Shown here piece by piece: positions 8,541 through 15,407 of a DNA stretch of 63,043 nucleotides. Location of the stretch: positions 1 through 63,043 of the forward strand of contig CANNFD010000012.1 of the NCBI GenBank assembly GCA_947503885.1, given 5' to 3'. Every line of letters begins with the position of its first letter. The stretch's first letter is position 1. The DNA is from an uncultured Olleya sp. (GTDB taxonomy: Bacteria; Bacteroidota; Bacteroidia; Flavobacteriales; Flavobacteriaceae). A program made the position numbers and the translations under genes. A model generated the notes under the pieces. The model did not search any database. It worked only from the letters and a program-made list of their open reading frames with translations, and was not told the origin of the DNA.

Positions 8541-8656
8541 CGTAATCAATTATGATGACTTTCTACTACTAGGTGTGGTTACCTAAAAAGAAACGAGTAA
8601 AGATTACATTTGGTTGGTTAGTATGAAAAAGCATCATTTTTAATGATGCTTTTTCT
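8541..8656 (+). ncRNA. Structured small-RNA candidate, tandem copy A
   Basis: This ~115-nt element folds as outer stem GTAATC (8542-8547) / GATTAC (8602-8607), then an internal loop with TATGATGAC on the 5' side and CGAGTA on the 3' side. An inner stem TTTCT (8560-8564) / AGAAA (8589-8593) and hairpin TAGGT / ACCTA (8570-8585) with loop GTGGTT follow. The tail TTGGTTGGTTAGTATG leads into terminator AAAAAGCATCATT / AATGATGCTTTTT. Copy B keeps loops and tail but replaces three helices with compensatory pairs. No reading frame of note lies inside. Orientation is taken from the sigma-54-like box. It may belong to a described flavobacterial RNA family, but I cannot assign one from memory. Confidence 0.75.
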
Positions 8657-8708
8657 GTTTAATTATTTTAATAAATCTTTAACATTGTTAGCTGTTAGTT
8701 TTTTTGAA

Positions 8709-8725
8709 ATGGCACGACAATTGTA
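8709..8725 (+). promoter_or_regulatory. Sigma-54-like -24/-12 promoter of small RNA copy B
   Basis: AATGGCACGACAATTGTA carries TGGCACG-N4-TTGTA, matching the sigma-54 consensus at every strong position except GT for GC at -12. The predicted start near 8736 coincides with the base of the outer stem. The GG dinucleotides of the two boxes are 195 bp apart. Confidence 0.6.
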
Positions 8726-8735
8726 ATATTAAGAA

Positions 8736-8853
8736 TGTAGTTACTTATGATGACTTTTACGATAGGTGTGGTTACCTAAGTTAAAACGAGTAGTAACTAT
8801 CATATTTTTGGTTGGTTAGTATGAAAAAGCATCCTTTTTAGGATGCTTTTTCT
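8736..8853 (+). ncRNA. Structured small-RNA candidate, tandem copy B
   Basis: The same architecture as copy A. The outer stem is TAGTTACT (8738-8745) / AGTAACTA (8792-8799), extended by ATG/CAT across one bulge. Conserved internal loop TATGATGAC / CGAG is followed by inner stem TTTTA (8755-8759) / TAAAA (8782-8786) and hairpin TAGGT-GTGGTT-ACCTA (8763-8778). The tail at 8807-8833 is identical to that of copy A over 27 nt. The terminator is AAAAAGCATCCT / AGGATGCTTTTT. Outer stem, inner stem and terminator all differ from copy A by paired changes, which supports function at RNA level. It ends 24 bp before the stop of the convergent hydrolase gene. Confidence 0.75.
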
Positions 8854-8876
8854 ATTTATATATTATTATGTAGTCT

Positions 8877-9803
8877 TTATTTTTTTATAAATGCGATAAT
8901 ACTATCTAATAACCCTATTGCTAAAGGTCTTTGTGACTCGTTATATGATTTAGAGTTTTCAAGATCATCTCCTTCAATAGTTACTAAAACATGATTCATA
9001 TTTTTAATAATTTTTAACTCAGCAGTAGTAGCTGCTTCATGTAATTGTTCAGCTTCAGCTTTACTAACCTGTAAATCTTTAGTCCCGTTAATAATAAATG
9101 TTGGCAGATTTAAATTGCTAATTACCTCTGTTGGATTGTATTTCATCCAACTCATCATAAAACGTTGTGTTTCAATATTAAAAATAGAGGAGAGTGCAAG
9201 TGGGTAATCAGTAGTCGTTTTTCCTGTTTTTAAAACTTTAAAGACTCGTTTTGTATCTTCGGTAAACTGTGGTGCAGTTTTTTCTACTTGTTCTAATATT
9301 ACATCATCAATACTTTGTCCTGCTCCAGCTAAAGATATAAAACCATCTGCTTTGTCTTTTGCTGCCAACATACCAACTAAACTACCTTGGTCGTGTCCCA
9401 AAATATATATCTTATTGTATTTATTTTGATTTTTAAAATAATTAATTACAGATATGGCATCGGTAACAAAATCGTCAAACTTAATAGAATTGTCAACATT
9501 ATTCTGACGGATCTGTTTTACAATACGTTTGTCATACCTAAAAGATGCTATATCATTTTTAGACAATCCAATTGCCAATTTTTTAATATTATTAGTTTTT
9601 AAAAAATTTTGATTACCATCTCTATCTGTAGGTCCATAGCCTGCAATAAGGATTACTAAATTTGGTTTTTCAATAGTATTTGGAAATAATAACGTTCCAT
9701 TTACATGTTTATTAATTGTAATTTCTTGACTAGAATAATTTGTGTCCTGAGCAATTGAAGAAATTGAAATAATTGCTAACAGAATTAGAAAGTGTATCCT
9801 CAT
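8877..9803 (-). CDS. Secreted alpha/beta hydrolase with Asp in the nucleophile position
   Basis: This 308-aa protein has a signal peptide (to about residue 19, SIAQ). It has the alpha/beta hydrolase layout: oxyanion region IAGYGPTDRDGN (~53-64), nucleophile elbow GHDQG at 136-140, acid Asp243 in INGTKD and His271 in MNHVL. Related peptidase-like hydrolases carry GHSEG or GHSQG; here Asp138 replaces Ser. This resembles haloalkane dehalogenases (GHDWG) only at that residue. The enzyme may use Asp chemistry, or may have lost esterase activity. Upstream are a sigma-54-like box, a standard -7 box and a double dyad at 9925-9996. Confidence 0.85.
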   Translation of the reverse strand: MRIHFLILLAIISISSIAQDTNYSSQEITINKHVNGTLLFPNTIEKPNLVILIAGYGPTDRDGNQNFLKTNNIKKLAIGLSKNDIASFRYDKRIVKQIRQNNVDNSIKFDDFVTDAISVINYFKNQNKYNKIYILGHDQGSLVGMLAAKDKADGFISLAGAGQSIDDVILEQVEKTAPQFTEDTKRVFKVLKTGKTTTDYPLALSSIFNIETQRFMMSWMKYNPTEVISNLNLPTFIINGTKDLQVSKAEAEQLHEAATTAELKIIKNMNHVLVTIEGDDLENSKSYNESQRPLAIGLLDSIIAFIKK

Positions 9804-9825
9804 AGTAAAACGTTTTAACGATTAA

Positions 9826-9842
9826 TTCAAATAGAGTGCCAT
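9826..9842 (-). promoter_or_regulatory. Sigma-54-like box upstream of the alpha/beta hydrolase
   Basis: Read on the minus strand: TATGGCACTCTATTTGAA, that is TGGCAC-N5-TTGAA with GG-N10-GA spacing. The predicted start would be near 9815, about 12 nt before the ATG at 9803. It resembles the two boxes of the small-RNA copies but departs from consensus at -12. Confidence 0.4.
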
Positions 9843-9859
9843 AATAGTTTTTATCTACT

Positions 9860-9867
9860 CAAAGTTA
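9860..9867 (-). promoter_or_regulatory. Alternative housekeeping -7 box for the alpha/beta hydrolase
   Basis: The minus strand reads TAACTTTG, an exact TAnnTTTG match, 57 bp before the start codon. It competes with the sigma-54-like box as the promoter. Confidence 0.4.
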
Positions 9868-9924
9868 CATCTAATATTTGAGATTATTTTACTGCTTTTT
9901 AAAATTATTAACCGTGTTTTTAAT

Positions 9925-9996
9925 CGATATTTATTGTTTTTTATCGGTAAATGTTAAAATTTGATGTATTTCATCGATTTTTAATGTTTTTTATCT
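9925..9996. promoter_or_regulatory. Paired dyad element (CGAT-N14-ATCG twice, 50 bp apart), copy 1
   Basis: CGATATTT-ATTGTT-TTTTATCG at 9925-9946 and CGATTTTT-AATGTT-TTTTATCT at 9975-9996 have the same internal geometry, and their starts are 50 bp apart. The same arrangement, with perfect 8-bp arms, occurs at 38415-38486. It lies 122-193 bp upstream of the hydrolase start, a distance suited to an enhancer or activator site. The rest of the 408-bp gap (9804-10211) holds the promoters listed, a weak hairpin TTAAGTTT / AAACTTAA near 10085-10103, and the alkB terminator. Confidence 0.6.
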
Positions 9997-10122
9997 AAGT
10001 ATTTTAGAATTAGTTTTATGTTTGTCTTGTACTAAAAATTACATACTTTTAGTTCAATGGATTAATTAATTAATATTTGCATTTTTAAGTTTATTAAACT
10101 TAATGTTTAATGCCAAATAGCA

Positions 10123-10152
10123 AAAAGCCAAGGTTGAGGGACCTTGGCTTTT
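10123..10152 (-). terminator. Terminator downstream of alkB (bidirectional shape)
   Basis: AAAAGCCAAGGT / ACCTTGGCTTTT is a perfect 12-bp stem with a 6-nt loop, 59 bp beyond the alkB stop on the minus strand. Confidence 0.8.
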
Positions 10153-10211
10153 ATGTTTTTAATACTCTTGTTTTAAGTATAATTACAAATTTAATAAATA
10201 CATTAAACTAA

Positions 10212-10805
10212 TTATTTTATTACCCTAAAAGTTAAGTTTAATCTAGGTTTAATTATCTTTTTTGTTTTAGCAATTTGATGCAGCCAATGGTGTTGCGTTT
10301 TGCCTTTCATTATTAATAAACTTCCGTGTTCTAATAATAGCTTTTGTTTTAAAGTTGTATCGTCTTTATGTTTTAGATTAAAATAACGCGCTTCTCCAAA
10401 ACTTACAGAGGCGATAATTGGATTTTCTCCAAGAGAAGACTCGTTGTCTGCATGCCAACCATTACTATCTTGACCATCTCTGTATAAATTAGCTAAACAA
10501 CTAGTAAAGGTGGTGTTTGTAGTGCTTTCTATTTGTTTTTTTATTTCGCTTAAAGCGGAAGTAAAGCCAAGCGGTTGCATGGTAACATTGGAGTAAGTAT
10601 AAGGTTTGTCGTTGTTGCCAAATAATGCAGTTAATCTGGGTTGGGGGTAGGTTTTTCCAAATACGGTTATGTGATCTTGCTGCCAAGGGATTTCATTTAG
10701 AAGTAAATTAAAATAAGCGTTAGCTGTTTCTAAATTAAAAAATCCAGGATAATAACTAATATCAGCATCTGGTAAGCTGAGCTTTATTTCTTCTGAAAAT
10801 AACAT
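10212..10805 (-). CDS. alkB: AlkB-type Fe(II)/2-oxoglutarate-dependent dioxygenase
   Basis: This 197-aa protein has the full AlkB active site. The iron ligands are His118 and Asp120 (GWHADNE) and His176 (HHWLHQI). The 2-oxoglutarate-binding and substrate arginines are in RLNLTFR (Arg188, Arg194). The upstream TYPQPRLTALFG segment is the nucleotide-recognition lid of the family. AlkB enzymes oxidatively remove alkyl groups from 1-methyladenine and 3-methylcytosine in nucleic acids. It lies 3 bp downstream of the doxX gene and is probably co-transcribed. No Ada-type regulator is nearby. Confidence 0.92.
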   Translation of the reverse strand: MLFSEEIKLSLPDADISYYPGFFNLETANAYFNLLLNEIPWQQDHITVFGKTYPQPRLTALFGNNDKPYTYSNVTMQPLGFTSALSEIKKQIESTTNTTFTSCLANLYRDGQDSNGWHADNESSLGENPIIASVSFGEARYFNLKHKDDTTLKQKLLLEHGSLLIMKGKTQHHWLHQIAKTKKIIKPRLNLTFRVIK

Positions 10806-10808
10806 CTT

Positions 10809-11168
10809 TTAAAATTTTAAATACCAATAAGCCCAATATATTAAACCAAATTGTAACGGAATACGTAAAATTAAAATCCAAACAGCTAATCCTGCTGATG
10901 CTTTTTTACTAGAAAGCATATAAAAGTGAACCATTAAAAATATAGCTAACATTACTATTATACCATAAATAGCGATGTTTTTTAAAACTGGAATACATAG
11001 TGCAATCCCTAATCCAACTTCTGCCATACCGCTTAATAACACCAATAATTTATGTTTTGGTAAATATTTAGGCATGATACGTAAATACATTTTAGGTTTA
11101 ATAAAATGCATAATTCCGGCAAACACATACATTGCTGCCATTAGATAAAGATGCCAAGGATAAGCCAT
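10809..11168 (-). CDS. DoxX family small membrane protein
   Basis: The 119-aa protein has four hydrophobic helices and the DoxX-like pattern (YVFAGIMHFIKPKMYLRIMPKYLP, then GMAEVGLGIAL). Proteins of this family are inner-membrane proteins of uncertain function, sometimes linked to quinone or redox metabolism. It is the first gene of a two-gene unit with alkB, with a 3-bp gap. Its start region is only 44 bp from the divergent dipeptidase start, so the two promoters overlap. Confidence 0.85.
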   Translation of the reverse strand: MAYPWHLYLMAAMYVFAGIMHFIKPKMYLRIMPKYLPKHKLLVLLSGMAEVGLGIALCIPVLKNIAIYGIIVMLAIFLMVHFYMLSSKKASAGLAVWILILRIPLQFGLIYWAYWYLKF

Positions 11169-11212
11169 TATTTGTCTTTTATTTTATAAATTTAGCCTTA
11201 AAATTATATAAC

Positions 11213-11878
11213 ATGAAGTTTAGTCTTGCTATTTTACTAACATTTTTTACAACCTTTAGTGTAGCACAACTTAGGGAAGGGTTTGTGTATGCAGAGGATA
11301 TTGTTTTAGACCTAGAAGTAGAGCTTAGATATTGTTATGATAATAATTTTGTAGGGCAACAAATTGATGGTTATAATAAGGAGGTTGTAATTATGACAGA
11401 GTTGGCAGCCAAAGCATTAAAAAAAGTACAAGACACACTTAAAAAACAAGGATTAGGACTTAAAGTTTACGATGCCTATAGGCCACAACGTGCAGTAAAC
11501 CATTTTGTGCGTTGGGCTAAGCAAATTAATGATACTTTAAAAAAGCAAGATTTTTATCCAAACGTCCAAAAACAAAACCTTTTTAAAGCAGGTTATATAG
11601 CTTCTAAATCAAGGCATAGTAGTGGTAGCACATTAGATTTAACTATAATTAACCTTGAAACAGGACAAGAGCTTGACATGGGGACACCCTATGATTTTTT
11701 TGGACCAGAATCCTGGGTAAGCAACAAAAGCCTGACTAAAAAGCAGCAAGCAAATAGACAGTTGTTACAAGATGTTATGTTAAGTAATGGTTTTAGAAAT
11801 TACCCAAAAGAGTGGTGGCACTTTACTTTAATAGGGGAGCCCTACCGTAATCAATACTTTGATTTTTTAGTTGAGTAA
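11213..11878 (+). CDS. D-alanyl-D-alanine dipeptidase, VanX/DdpX type (M15D)
   Basis: The ATG at 11213 gives a signal peptide (LAILLTFFTTFSVAQ). The in-frame TTG at 11132 would add 27 residues lying over doxX and is rejected, so the product is 221 aa. It carries the VanX signatures DAYRPQRAV (~88-95), the zinc ligands in SRHSSGSTLDL (His135, Asp142) and the catalytic EWWHF near the C-terminus. The enzyme hydrolyses D-Ala-D-Ala in the periplasm. With no vanH/vanA genes nearby, peptidoglycan turnover is more likely than glycopeptide resistance. Confidence 0.92.
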   Translation: MKFSLAILLTFFTTFSVAQLREGFVYAEDIVLDLEVELRYCYDNNFVGQQIDGYNKEVVIMTELAAKALKKVQDTLKKQGLGLKVYDAYRPQRAVNHFVRWAKQINDTLKKQDFYPNVQKQNLFKAGYIASKSRHSSGSTLDLTIINLETGQELDMGTPYDFFGPESWVSNKSLTKKQQANRQLLQDVMLSNGFRNYPKEWWHFTLIGEPYRNQYFDFLVE

Positions 11879-11894
11879 GTTATCTATAATACAT

Positions 11895-12983
11895 TTAGTC
11901 TTTATTTTCTTTTTTCATAACAATTGTACGATATGGAAATGGAATTTCAATACCCTCTTTATCAAAACGTTTTTTTATGCTTTCTAAAACATCAACTTTA
12001 AGTTGAAAACTATCACTATAGTTTCTTTCCCAGGTCCATGCTCTAATAGTCATTGACGAGTCATTTAAATGGATTAAGGCAGTTTTAACTATTGGTAAGC
12101 CTTGTTGTTTTTCTAATTCAGTTCGATTATCTAAGATTAAAGGGTGATTTTTACACTCTTCTTGCATGATTTTTTTTGCTAAACCTATATCACTATCAAA
12201 TGAAATCCCGATTTCAATACGTTCGCAGCATTTAAGCTCTCCCATATCATAATTAATTAGTTTTTCTTTATTAATAATGGCATTTGGGATTACTATCATC
12301 TTGTTTTCAAAATTACGAATTACTGTATGACGTAGTGTAATATCCCTGACTCTACCTACCATGGTGTCAGTAACTTTTATTAGGTCCCCAACTTTAAAAG
12401 GCTTAAAAGTAATTATAAATATACCTCCTATAATATTTGCTAACGCCTCTTGAGAAGCAAATCCAGCTATTAAAGTTATTACACCAGCACCTCCTAAAGC
12501 TGTTTGCGCAACACCTTTAAGGGAAGGGAATGCTAGAAGACAAAATACTATTCCGATAAAGTAAATTCCAACAAGTACTACATATCTTAAAAACTGAAAA
12601 CTAGTAGGGTCCTGTTCTGTAGCAATCTTTTTTTCAATATCATGCTTAAACCAAATGTTAGATGTTGTAGCAGCTATGACAGTAAGCGAAAGTACAATAC
12701 CAATGTAAAGTACCGTTTTAAAATCTCTAGCTAATGTGTTTTGGTGGCTTTCGTCAACAACCAAATAAGTTATTGATATTAATCCTAAAAGTAGCCATAA
12801 AGTATTAAGAATACGTTTTAAAACACTTATCGATTTTAATGGTTCACCAGGGAATTTTCTCTGTTTTTCCTTGGCAAGCCAAAGGTGTAGTTTATTTGTC
12901 AATAGGCGCAAAATTATTACTACAGCTATAATTATAATACCAAAAAAGAGGTCTTGTTTATATGTTTCTAAAAATTCTGTCAT
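11895..12983 (-). CDS. MscS family mechanosensitive channel
   Basis: This 362-aa protein has about four N-terminal membrane helices (residues ~12-165) and the pore-lining and beta-domain signature of MscS: TALGGAGVITLIAGFASQEALANIIGGIFI (~160-190), then FKVGDLIKV and GRVRDITLRHTVIRNFENKMIVIPN. Such channels release solutes on hypo-osmotic shock. It is longer than E. coli MscS because of an extra N-terminal helix and a polar C-terminal end. A second MscS-type gene lies at 19718-20671, a distinct and shorter subtype. Confidence 0.92.
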   Translation of the reverse strand: MTEFLETYKQDLFFGIIIIAVVIILRLLTNKLHLWLAKEKQRKFPGEPLKSISVLKRILNTLWLLLGLISITYLVVDESHQNTLARDFKTVLYIGIVLSLTVIAATTSNIWFKHDIEKKIATEQDPTSFQFLRYVVLVGIYFIGIVFCLLAFPSLKGVAQTALGGAGVITLIAGFASQEALANIIGGIFIITFKPFKVGDLIKVTDTMVGRVRDITLRHTVIRNFENKMIVIPNAIINKEKLINYDMGELKCCERIEIGISFDSDIGLAKKIMQEECKNHPLILDNRTELEKQQGLPIVKTALIHLNDSSMTIRAWTWERNYSDSFQLKVDVLESIKKRFDKEGIEIPFPYRTIVMKKENKD

Positions 12984-13067
12984 AATTAATTAGTTTTCAG
13001 TGCTCATTTAAATAGTTAGATTTCTAAATATTTTTACTTCTAAATTATTGCAATTATAAGAAGATAC

Positions 13068-14150
13068 TTATTCATCCTTTTGCATGTAAGTGTGAATAAT
13101 ACTCTGCAGCTCTTGGTTTTCTGACAATGCAACAATTGCAAGATTAACATCAGTAATCAAAGGGGAGTTTTCTGGAAAGGCAAAACCATAACCTTGTTTG
13201 TAATATTCTGCTTTACTTAAATATAGATTATCTTTTTTATGTTCTTTTAAATAGTATAATAATTGTGGTCTATCAAAAACTACAGCATCAACTTCTTTGT
13301 TTTCTAAAGCTAAAATTGCCTCTTCCAAATTACTAACAGTAATTACTCTAGCTTTTGTTTTATTTAAAAAAGTTTCAGAGGAAGAACCTAAAATTGTTGC
13401 GGTTTTTCTTCCAGAAAGTTGATCGATATTTGATATTGTTGTAGTCTCTAGGTTAGAAATAGTTAATGTACTTGCAATTCCGGCAACCATAGTTGTAGCA
13501 AACAATAAGGATATAACCATCCAAGAACCTGCAATAATCCTTCCCATTAGGGTTACAGGTGCTTTGTCCCCATAGCCCGTTGTACTCATGGTTACAATAG
13601 CTAACCACATTCCGGTACCAATTCCATTTAATGGTTTGTCAGAAAATTGTTCTGGCGATTTTTTACGTTCTGCAAGCCATAATAATGTCCCAACAATTGC
13701 AAGTATTATTAAAAACACACCAATAGCCATTAGTAGTTTAACGCTAAAAAACGGTTTAATTTTTTGCCAAATACTCTGATTTTTTAATCTAGATATAATT
13801 GAAATACTAGAGTTGTAAAACGGTTGCGAGAACACCATGTTTTCTAATCGATTTGTAGTAATACTTATCGGTCCAATAACAATATCTACTTTTCCTTGGT
13901 TTAATTGGTGTAATGCTTCGTCAACGCTGTTAAAAGTGGAGTGTTTAAAATCCCAAGATTTTTGGGCTACAATTTTTTGCCAAATATCTACAGAAATTCC
14001 AGAGTTGGATTCCGTAAAGACAAAAGGTTCGCTACCTGCAAATGCAACATTTATTTTTTTTGTAGTCAGAGCTGTTGTTTCAGTCTGTGCTAAGGTTGGA
14101 TTGGTTAAAAAAATAAAAATAAAACAGATATAGAGTGATTTAATTGCCAT
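13068..14150 (-). CDS. GluR0-like ligand-gated potassium channel (periplasmic binding domain with inserted pore)
   Basis: The 360-aa protein has a signal peptide to about residue 22. A first half of a bacterial family 3 solute-binding fold follows (~32-125; GISVDIWQKI, KVDIVIGPISITTNR). Next come a membrane helix (~139-160), a pore loop with filter TTGYGD at 190-195, and a second helix (~203-227). The second half of the binding fold (~232-355; LSGRKTATILGSSSET, YGFAFPENS) ends the protein. This split order is that of prokaryotic ionotropic glutamate receptors such as GluR0. The filter predicts K+ selectivity; the ligand is probably an amino acid. It stands alone on the minus strand. Confidence 0.92.
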   Translation of the reverse strand: MAIKSLYICFIFIFLTNPTLAQTETTALTTKKINVAFAGSEPFVFTESNSGISVDIWQKIVAQKSWDFKHSTFNSVDEALHQLNQGKVDIVIGPISITTNRLENMVFSQPFYNSSISIISRLKNQSIWQKIKPFFSVKLLMAIGVFLIILAIVGTLLWLAERKKSPEQFSDKPLNGIGTGMWLAIVTMSTTGYGDKAPVTLMGRIIAGSWMVISLLFATTMVAGIASTLTISNLETTTISNIDQLSGRKTATILGSSSETFLNKTKARVITVSNLEEAILALENKEVDAVVFDRPQLLYYLKEHKKDNLYLSKAEYYKQGYGFAFPENSPLITDVNLAIVALSENQELQSIIHTYMQKDE

Positions 14151-14237
14151 TAGCTTTTACAGTTAATTTAGTTTTGTGTTTTTAACTTATCTAAGTATAA
14201 GTAGTTGTACAAGTAATTGTTAATTTTAATTAGAGGT

Positions 14238-14456
14238 CTAAAAATTTAAAATGTTAGACCATTTTAAAAGGAATATTACTAATGTAGTAATAACACCACT
14301 AATCATAAATATAGTATGCCAATAATACATTTTTGCTCCCCATGTATTTCTTTGCTTCTTGCTGTATTCCTTTTTGTAATAGCCAATAAAAAACGCTCTT
14401 ACTAGAAAAGTAATTATTAAAAAAAGGGCAATTGCTATAATCCAAATTTTTATCAT
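14238..14456 (-). CDS. Small two-helix membrane protein, unknown
   Basis: The 72-aa product has two hydrophobic helices (residues ~3-24 and ~46-66) joined by a basic loop (YYKKEYSKKQRNTW). No family was recognised. It sits alone on its strand, 87 bp from the channel gene, and a dyad lies 27 bp upstream of its start. Confidence 0.6.
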   Translation of the reverse strand: MIKIWIIAIALFLIITFLVRAFFIGYYKKEYSKKQRNTWGAKMYYWHTIFMISGVITTLVIFLLKWSNILNF

Positions 14457-14483
14457 TTTTTGATGTTTAGTTTGATTAAAACG

Positions 14484-14506
14484 ATGATATAGGTAAACCT
14501 AGTCAT
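14484..14506. promoter_or_regulatory. Dyad upstream of the 72-aa membrane protein
   Basis: ATGA-TA-TAGGT-AA-ACCTA-G-TCAT is a nested inverted repeat, 27 bp upstream of the minus-strand start at 14456. It could be an operator or a leader hairpin. The remaining gap to 14593 shows nothing recognisable. Confidence 0.35.
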
Positions 14507-14593
14507 GTTTTACACGAAGATACAAAAAGAGGTAGATTATAAAGCTATACTAAGACAACACTATTTAATTTATAAATCAAATGGTATAACTAA

Positions 14594-14623
14594 AAAAAGC
14601 CACAACTTTTGTTGTGGCTTTTT
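14594..14623 (-). terminator. Terminator of the yceI gene
   Basis: AAAAAGCCACAAC / GTTGTGGCTTTTT is a perfect 13-bp stem with a TTTT loop, 20 bp beyond the stop codon. Confidence 0.88.
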
Positions 14624-14643
14624 ATTATAAAATAAATTTAAGT

Positions 14644-15294
14644 TTAAGCTTTGTTTGCTTTAACTAATATTTTAATCTCAACGTCATCTTTAATCATTTT
14701 GTCTCCTAAAGATGCAGCGATATCTGCAGTTGTACCAGAGTTATACATGATGTCCCAGTCAGTTCTATCAATAGTAAAAGTATCGCTAGCGATAGTTACA
14801 TCGTCACCATTAACTGTTACAGTTGCAGGAAAAGTAATGTTCTTTTTAATTCCTTTTATTGTTAAGTTTCCACTTACGTTGTTTCCTTCTACTTTAGTAA
14901 TATCAAAAGCAGCAGTACCAAACTCTTCTACATTAAAAAAGTCTGCACTTTTTAAGTGTCCAATTAATTTAGCGTTACTTTCATCATCTGCAGGGATATC
15001 TGTACAAGCAATAGTGTTGATGTCAAATATAAAGCTTCCACCTACTAACTTATCACCTTCAAATTTAGCAACTCCATTAGATACGTTTATAGTTCCTTCG
15101 TGTCCACCTACAACTTTGTTAGCTTTCCACATAATCATAGAGCTTGCTGCATCTGCTTTATATTTAGCAGCTTCGTTATTTTCAACTACAGTTTCAGCTT
15201 CTCCAGTTTTTGCTTCTTTAGCATCACTTTTACAAGCAACAACAGTTAGTCCTACTATAGCTACAGCAAAAAGGTTTAATACAATTTTTTTCAT
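14644..15294 (-). CDS. YceI family lipoprotein
   Basis: This 216-aa protein has a lipobox (VGLTVVACKSD, Cys21), a short acidic linker and a YceI lipocalin-like beta barrel from about residue 42 to the end (MIMWKANKVVGGHEGTI, GNLTIKGIKKNITFPATV, DRTDWDIMYNS). YceI barrels bind polyisoprenoid or similar amphiphiles in the periplasm. Length is normal once the linker is counted. An equally long open frame on the opposite strand is a coding shadow. Confidence 0.93.
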   Translation of the reverse strand: MKKIVLNLFAVAIVGLTVVACKSDAKEAKTGEAETVVENNEAAKYKADAASSMIMWKANKVVGGHEGTINVSNGVAKFEGDKLVGGSFIFDINTIACTDIPADDESNAKLIGHLKSADFFNVEEFGTAAFDITKVEGNNVSGNLTIKGIKKNITFPATVTVNGDDVTIASDTFTIDRTDWDIMYNSGTTADIAASLGDKMIKDDVEIKILVKANKA

Positions 15295-15327
15295 AATATA
15301 ATTATTTAATTTTAGTGATTATTTTTG

Positions 15328-15335
15328 CAAATATA
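15328..15335 (-). promoter_or_regulatory. -7 box of the yceI promoter
   Basis: The minus strand reads TATATTTG, an exact TAnnTTTG match, 33 bp before the start codon at 15294. Confidence 0.5.
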
Positions 15336-15407
15336 CAAATAATCTTCCATGGAACATAATTAAATTATTGTTAAATAAAATAATGACATTTTGACATCAT
15401 TAATAGT

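Noticed and set aside
8550-8600. Hammerhead-like ribozyme core in small-RNA copy A (TGATGA and AGAAAC)
   Set aside because: Copy B has TAAAACGAG where GAAA would be required, and no cleavage triplet or three-way junction fits. The conserved nucleotides do not match the hammerhead core.
8447-8876. Twin elements as a tandem riboswitch for the DUF819 gene
   Set aside because: Boxes, fold and tail are oriented on the plus strand, away from the minus-strand DUF819 gene. Each copy ends in a terminator, with a convergent gene beyond.
11132-11212. N-terminal extension of the VanX-type dipeptidase
   Set aside because: It would overlap doxX and precede the signal peptide. The ATG at 11213 gives a proper secretion signal.
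11213-11878. Vancomycin resistance determinant, suggested by the VanX-like dipeptidase
   Set aside because: No vanH, vanA/B ligase or VanRS genes are nearby. The protein has a signal peptide, unlike cytosolic VanX.
14651-15301. A 216-codon open frame on the plus strand opposite yceI
   Set aside because: It mirrors the length of yceI, lacks a recognisable domain, and arises from the codon pattern of the real gene, which has a lipobox and YceI motifs.
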